Shown here: positions 6,744-10,086 of the stretch, in pieces
Numbering within the stretch: position 1 is the first letter of the stretch
Layout of the letters: each line of letters begins with the position of its first letter
Source: Mageeibacillus sp. UBA1193
GTDB taxonomy: Bacteria; Bacillota; Clostridia; Saccharofermentanales; Saccharofermentanaceae
Length of the DNA: 10,086 bases
Direction of reading: 5' to 3'
NCBI GenBank assembly: GCA_002310155.1
Contig: DBYF01000146.1
Span: forward strand, 15,280 to 25,365
The notes under the pieces: generated by a model
The model's database searches: none
Seen by the model: only the letters and a program-made list of their open reading frames with translations
What the model was told of the DNA's origin: nothing
Program-made: the position numbers and the translations under genes

Positions 6744-6793
6744 GTCTCCGGGGTTGTTTATTATACATAACAAGTGCAAGGAGGCATTGAAAG

Positions 6794-9061
6794 ATGGCTA
6801 AGTCGAGGCTGCGCGTTTTGGCGTTGTTTTTGTGTTTTGCAATAGCATTTCCGCTGGTGGCGTGCAGGAAAAAAGAGAAGAAAGCGACTTCTATAGAGTC
6901 TTTTGCGTCATACTATTCCACGACAAATACGATCATGTCTATCCCAAATGTTATGAAAGCCGGTTTCTGCGGAGACGGTGCATTTGCGCTGACATATTGT
7001 GAAACTGAAGAATATCTGGATGCTTATCACAAGCAGAGTGTGCCTTCCTCGGGAGATACGACCAACCTTCCATATCTCCCGCTCGATGATGAGGGAAAAG
7101 AGATCGCACCGGAGAGCCTCCTTTACTATCTGGATGAGAAGGGCGAGATCAAAGCGACATACGATCTGAATGAAGAAACCCGTCCTTCGCAAGACATCCG
7201 AAATATCTTCTGTACCGATGACGCATGCTGGGTCCTGACGAGCCGTGTGGACAAATTTGCAGGCGTAAGTGAATACTTCGTTGACTGCTTTGACCCGGAA
7301 AAAGGAGTTACGAAGCATATTGATCTTGATTTGGGTTCTTATCGCGGAGTGGTATTCGGATTTGAGGTCGGCGAGGATGGGAACTTCGTGTTAACCTGCA
7401 TGGGCGACAGGGGGGTTATGCTGATTCCGGGCGGAAGCTTCGAGGTAACCGGCGGCAACGACAAGGTGTTCATGCTGGATAAAGATGGAAAACTGAAAGA
7501 AGAAATCGAACTTCCTGAGACCTATGCGAGCGGCAGTGCTGTTACGTGGAAAGGTTCACTGACATGCATGGGAGCCGGAAAAGAACTGCCACAAGTGCTT
7601 TTCAAGTATGATGAGAAGAATAAGACATGGACGGAGACGGATATCGCCGTTACTGAGGGATGGAATAAGCTTCTGGTTAGGAATAGTGATCTGTTCAGTA
7701 TTGAAACTTCAAAGATCGTCCGGCTGGATGAGAAGGAGACTTCCGAACTGAAGCTGGAAGAGGTATCGGTGTGGGGACATGTCGATGATATCAGGTTCCT
7801 TGAAAATGGAGAGATCGAGCTTCTGGTCATGCCGATGAGTGACGATATGTGTATCCTGTATCACCTTGCGCCGTCGGATAAGAAGACGCAGGAGAGCAAG
7901 AAGGAGTTTGTCATTGCAGGGTATAACCTGATAGAGAGTCCGATCCCGCAACTGGTGGAGGAGATAAGTATTCTGCATCCTGAGGTGAAGTTCGTCATGC
8001 GTGACTATATGGAAGAGCTCGAAGCTTCCGGCAAATCAGGGCGAAAGGATCTCTATGAACTTGTCAGTCTGGATATCGCGAATGGACGGGCTCCCGATAT
8101 GTATTTCGACTGCTTCGATGATATCTCGCTGGGCGAGATGGGAAGACTCGGGTACCTTAAGGATCTAACGCCGTATCTGGAGACACTTAATGAAGACGAC
8201 TATTTCATGGAGAAGATCACGATGGGCAAGAAGACACCATACTGTGCCAGCCTAACGTATTGGATCCTCGCGTTCGAGGCTTCTCCGGAGTATGTGGAGA
8301 ATACGGACACGTGGACGTATGACGACTTCTACCGCTGCGCCGGAAAATTCACGGATCTAACCTGTATCCAGAGCGTTTACTCGAAAGAGTCTCTTCTGAA
8401 ATACGGTGTTCTGGCACAGATGGATGTGTTTACTGCAGGAGGAGAAGCGAACTTCACGGGGGACGATTTCCTGAAACTTCTGAAATGGACGAATGATATC
8501 GGGCGGAAGGAAGACTGGGAGGATTATACGAATGCGGAACTGGATGACGGGCTGTTTATGCTTGATTACCAGAGTATAGACTCTCCGGGAAAAGTAATCG
8601 ATCTCAAGGATCACGTTCTTGTCGGGTTCCCGAATGAGAACGGGGCGCTGCATGCGGTTCCGAATTACCTGCTGGCGATCTCCGCGACAACTTCTCAGGA
8701 CGAGCTTGCCGGTGAGATCATCCGACATGCCCTTAGTGAGCAGTTCCAGTCGAACTGTCCGGCGATGAGTGCCGGCACAATGATGGTTAACCGGAAGTGC
8801 TGGGAACAGGATTTCGAGGAGTCGTATAAACTCTATACGGAATCCTATCCGGAAAAACTGAAACTCAGCAAGGAAGAATACCACGATATGGCGCTACAGA
8901 CTATTTCCAGAGCGGATCGGTATCTCCATGGATATAAATCGGTTGTGGATGTTGTTCTGGAAGAAGCTGCCGCCTACTATTCCGGCACCTATTCGGCGGA
9001 ACATGTTGCGGAACTGATCCAGAATCGCGTGAACACATATTTAAAAGAAACGAACTCATAA
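6794..9061 (+). CDS. Large lipoprotein: N-terminal propeller-like half plus family 1 solute-binding domain
   Basis: The 755-aa product has a canonical lipoprotein signal (LVA before Cys24) followed by RKKEKK. Residues about 40-365 are beta-rich with turn motifs (YYLDEKGEI, CFDPEKGV, VFMLDKDGKL, FKYDEKNK) typical of a propeller. Residues about 370-755 resemble a family 1 solute-binding domain: EFVIAGYNLIESPIPQLVEE, HPEVKFVMRDY, IANGRAPDMYFDCFD (428-442), LGYLKDLTPYLE (452-463), WTYDDFYRCAGKF (507-519), and the C-terminal EEAAAYYSGTYSAEHVAELIQNR pattern. That last segment lines up with IIQEEAPGYFTG...IIQKR of the 826-aa protein, so the two are distant paralogues with the same architecture and low identity elsewhere. 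AAGGAGG (6778-6784) precedes the ATG by 9 nt. A promoter-like element overlaps the preceding gene's stop. No permease or ATPase gene follows; the ligand is unknown. Confidence 0.87.
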   Translation: MAKSRLRVLALFLCFAIAFPLVACRKKEKKATSIESFASYYSTTNTIMSIPNVMKAGFCGDGAFALTYCETEEYLDAYHKQSVPSSGDTTNLPYLPLDDEGKEIAPESLLYYLDEKGEIKATYDLNEETRPSQDIRNIFCTDDACWVLTSRVDKFAGVSEYFVDCFDPEKGVTKHIDLDLGSYRGVVFGFEVGEDGNFVLTCMGDRGVMLIPGGSFEVTGGNDKVFMLDKDGKLKEEIELPETYASGSAVTWKGSLTCMGAGKELPQVLFKYDEKNKTWTETDIAVTEGWNKLLVRNSDLFSIETSKIVRLDEKETSELKLEEVSVWGHVDDIRFLENGEIELLVMPMSDDMCILYHLAPSDKKTQESKKEFVIAGYNLIESPIPQLVEEISILHPEVKFVMRDYMEELEASGKSGRKDLYELVSLDIANGRAPDMYFDCFDDISLGEMGRLGYLKDLTPYLETLNEDDYFMEKITMGKKTPYCASLTYWILAFEASPEYVENTDTWTYDDFYRCAGKFTDLTCIQSVYSKESLLKYGVLAQMDVFTAGGEANFTGDDFLKLLKWTNDIGRKEDWEDYTNAELDDGLFMLDYQSIDSPGKVIDLKDHVLVGFPNENGALHAVPNYLLAISATTSQDELAGEIIRHALSEQFQSNCPAMSAGTMMVNRKCWEQDFEESYKLYTESYPEKLKLSKEEYHDMALQTISRADRYLHGYKSVVDVVLEEAAAYYSGTYSAEHVAELIQNRVNTYLKETNS

Positions 9062-9067
9062 AGAACC

Positions 9068-9090
9068 CGGGGCAAGTATACTTCCCGTTT
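9068..9090 (+). terminator. Possible weak terminator after the lipoprotein cluster
   Basis: CGGG (9068-9071) pairs with CCCG (9084-9087) and AAG with CTT around a TATA loop, with a two-base GC bulge on the left arm. Only TTT follows, then AGTGTT. The position, 7 nt after the stop of the 755-aa lipoprotein gene and before the next promoter, suits a terminator, but the stem is short and the T-tract poor. Confidence 0.35.
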
Positions 9091-9112
9091 AGTGTTCTGT
9101 AATGCTTCAGAA

Positions 9113-9121
9113 TGCTATAAT
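9113..9121 (+). promoter_or_regulatory. Extended -10 promoter of the GNAT gene
   Basis: TGCTATAAT is a perfect extended -10 element 33 nt before the ATG at 9155. No good -35 hexamer is found at 16-18 nt. AATGCT occurs twice exactly 10 bp apart (9101-9106 and 9111-9116), the second copy overlapping the promoter; this could be a small operator half-site pair or chance. Confidence 0.55.
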
Positions 9122-9154
9122 GACCGTGAACACAGTTTTCGGGGAGTTAGAGAT

Positions 9155-10086
9155 ATGAGTGATTTGAAGATCATCCCGCTTCCGAAGGATCAGTGGAAGG
9201 GTACTCCGATCCTGATGCGGTATAAGGCGGAGGAATACTTCGATGTGGAAGTTACGGAGGATCCGGATTCATTCCATATTGATCTGGTGAAGAAAAAGTT
9301 TGAAACACCTGTGACGCATAGTCCGGAGGAATACGATTTCCCGGACGGGCTTTATGCGGACTGGTGGGAAGGCTCGGAAGCCTGGGGTATCGTCTCAGAT
9401 GATGGAAAATCACTTCTCGCATGTATAGAGTGCTGGGCGGAAGAGTGGAGCAACCGCCTTCTGGTCACGGAGCTCTGGGTCGCGGATGAACTGCACCGTC
9501 AGGGCATCGGCACGAAACTGATGAATATCGTCAAGGAAAAAGCACAGCGGGACGGCCGCCGTGCGATCATTCTGGAGACGCAGTCCTGCAACGTCCGTGC
9601 GATCACCTTTTACAGAAAACAGGGTTTTCAGCTGATGGGAATCGATACCTGCAGCTACGGAAACTTTGATATCGACCGCCGCGAGGTAAGAGTCAATATG
9701 GTCTACTTTATCCGTCCGGATATTGTGCGTGCAAAAGAAGACGACCTTCAGGAGATCCTGGATCTTCAGTACCTCGCATATCAGAGCGAGGCGGCGCTCT
9801 TCGGAACTCAGGATATCCCGCCGCTTAAGGAAACTCTCGAGGAAGTAAGAGAAGAACTGAAAAAGGGCATCATCCTGAAGATGGTAACGGAAGACGGTAG
9901 AATCATCGGATCAGTACGCTCCTATCAGAAGGATGGTACCGTATATATCGGAAAGCTCATGGTGCATCCGGACTTCCGCGGAAAAGGATACGGAAGCCGT
10001 CTTCTCAAGGAGATGGAGCGGTGCTATATCAACAAGCGCTTCGAACTGTTTACCAGTACGAGAAGTGTCGATAACATCCGCCTCTA
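9155..10086 (+). CDS. Tandem GNAT N-acetyltransferase (3' end outside window)
   Basis: The frame starts at ATG 9155 after GGGGAG (9141-9146) and stays open to the window end, giving 310 residues so far. It holds two GNAT domains, which transfer the acetyl group of acetyl-CoA to an amine. Domain 1 (about 1-187) has the acetyl-CoA loop motif RQGIGTKL (115-122) after strand LLVTELWVA, then LETQSCNVRAITFYRKQGF (140-158) and LMGIDTCSYGNFD; this last part closely resembles streptothricin acetyltransferases (Sat), but the substrate is not proven. Domain 2 starts at about 188 (IRPDIVRAKEDDLQEILDLQ), has its own loop FRGKGYGSRLL (274-284) after IGKLMVHPD, and is cut at SVDNIRL, just where the Asn-bearing FY motif should follow. 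Both acetyl-CoA loops keep the R/Q-x-x-G-x-G pattern, so both halves may be active. It has its own promoter and is not clearly linked to the lipoprotein genes. Confidence 0.88.
   Translation, partial: MSDLKIIPLPKDQWKGTPILMRYKAEEYFDVEVTEDPDSFHIDLVKKKFETPVTHSPEEYDFPDGLYADWWEGSEAWGIVSDDGKSLLACIECWAEEWSNRLLVTELWVADELHRQGIGTKLMNIVKEKAQRDGRRAIILETQSCNVRAITFYRKQGFQLMGIDTCSYGNFDIDRREVRVNMVYFIRPDIVRAKEDDLQEILDLQYLAYQSEAALFGTQDIPPLKETLEEVREELKKGIILKMVTEDGRIIGSVRSYQKDGTVYIGKLMVHPDFRGKGYGSRLLKEMERCYINKRFELFTSTRSVDNIRL

Noticed and set aside
6225..6779. A 184-codon minus-strand open frame over the small lipoprotein gene
   Set aside because: No ribosome site or recognisable domain; the plus-strand gene has a signal peptide, a clear start and family motifs.
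8357..8884. A 175-codon minus-strand open frame inside the 755-aa lipoprotein gene
   Set aside because: It is a shadow of the solute-binding domain coding strand with no start signal and an implausible composition.

Overview
The window looks like a chromosomal segment of a Gram-positive, anaerobic Clostridia-type bacterium (Lachnospiraceae/Oscillospiraceae-like). The evidence is strong AGGAGG ribosome binding sites before nearly every gene, a bacterial pyruvate phosphate dikinase, three lipoproteins in a row, and family 1 solute-binding lipoproteins with an extra N-terminal domain. Genus cannot be fixed from sequence alone. There are no rRNA or tRNA genes, no CRISPR array, and no transposase or integrase.

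Layout. (1) 1-1497 +: C-terminal 498 residues of pyruvate phosphate dikinase (ppdK), cut by the window start, with very biased codon use typical of a highly expressed gene, followed by an elaborate hairpin terminator (1528-1616). (2) 1643-2719 -: a cytoplasmic GH43-type glycosidase, convergent with ppdK, with its own extended -10 promoter. (3) 2867-2893: a near-perfect second copy of the last 27 bases of ppdK, including the stop codon, followed by another strong terminator (2925-2958). The glycosidase unit is therefore framed by two copies of the ppdK 3' end, as if it had been inserted there. (4) 3019-3510 +: a conserved-looking five-helix membrane protein of unknown function. (5) 3591-9061 +: three lipoprotein genes. 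Two are large (826 and 755 aa) and have a propeller-like N-terminal half joined to a family 1 solute-binding domain. Between them lies a 210-aa lipoprotein with an SmpA-like segment and a DUF3221/YobA-like C-terminal segment. No ABC permease or ATPase accompanies them. (6) 9155-10086 +: the start of a tandem GNAT acetyltransferase, cut by the window end.

How the genes fit together. The ppdK and glycosidase genes are separate metabolic units. The three lipoproteins probably work together at the outer face of the membrane, with the second 33 nt behind the first and the third also having its own promoter. Orphan solute-binding lipoproteins could feed a distant permease, or could act as ligand sensors or adhesive surface proteins; the sequence does not decide. 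All four recognisable promoters are of the extended -10 type (TGnTATAAT or one mismatch) without a good -35 box.

The most notable observations are the duplicated ppdK tail around the glycosidase, the permease-less lipoprotein trio, and the double acetyltransferase whose first domain resembles streptothricin acetyltransferases. I found nothing that I would call a new defence or mobile system.
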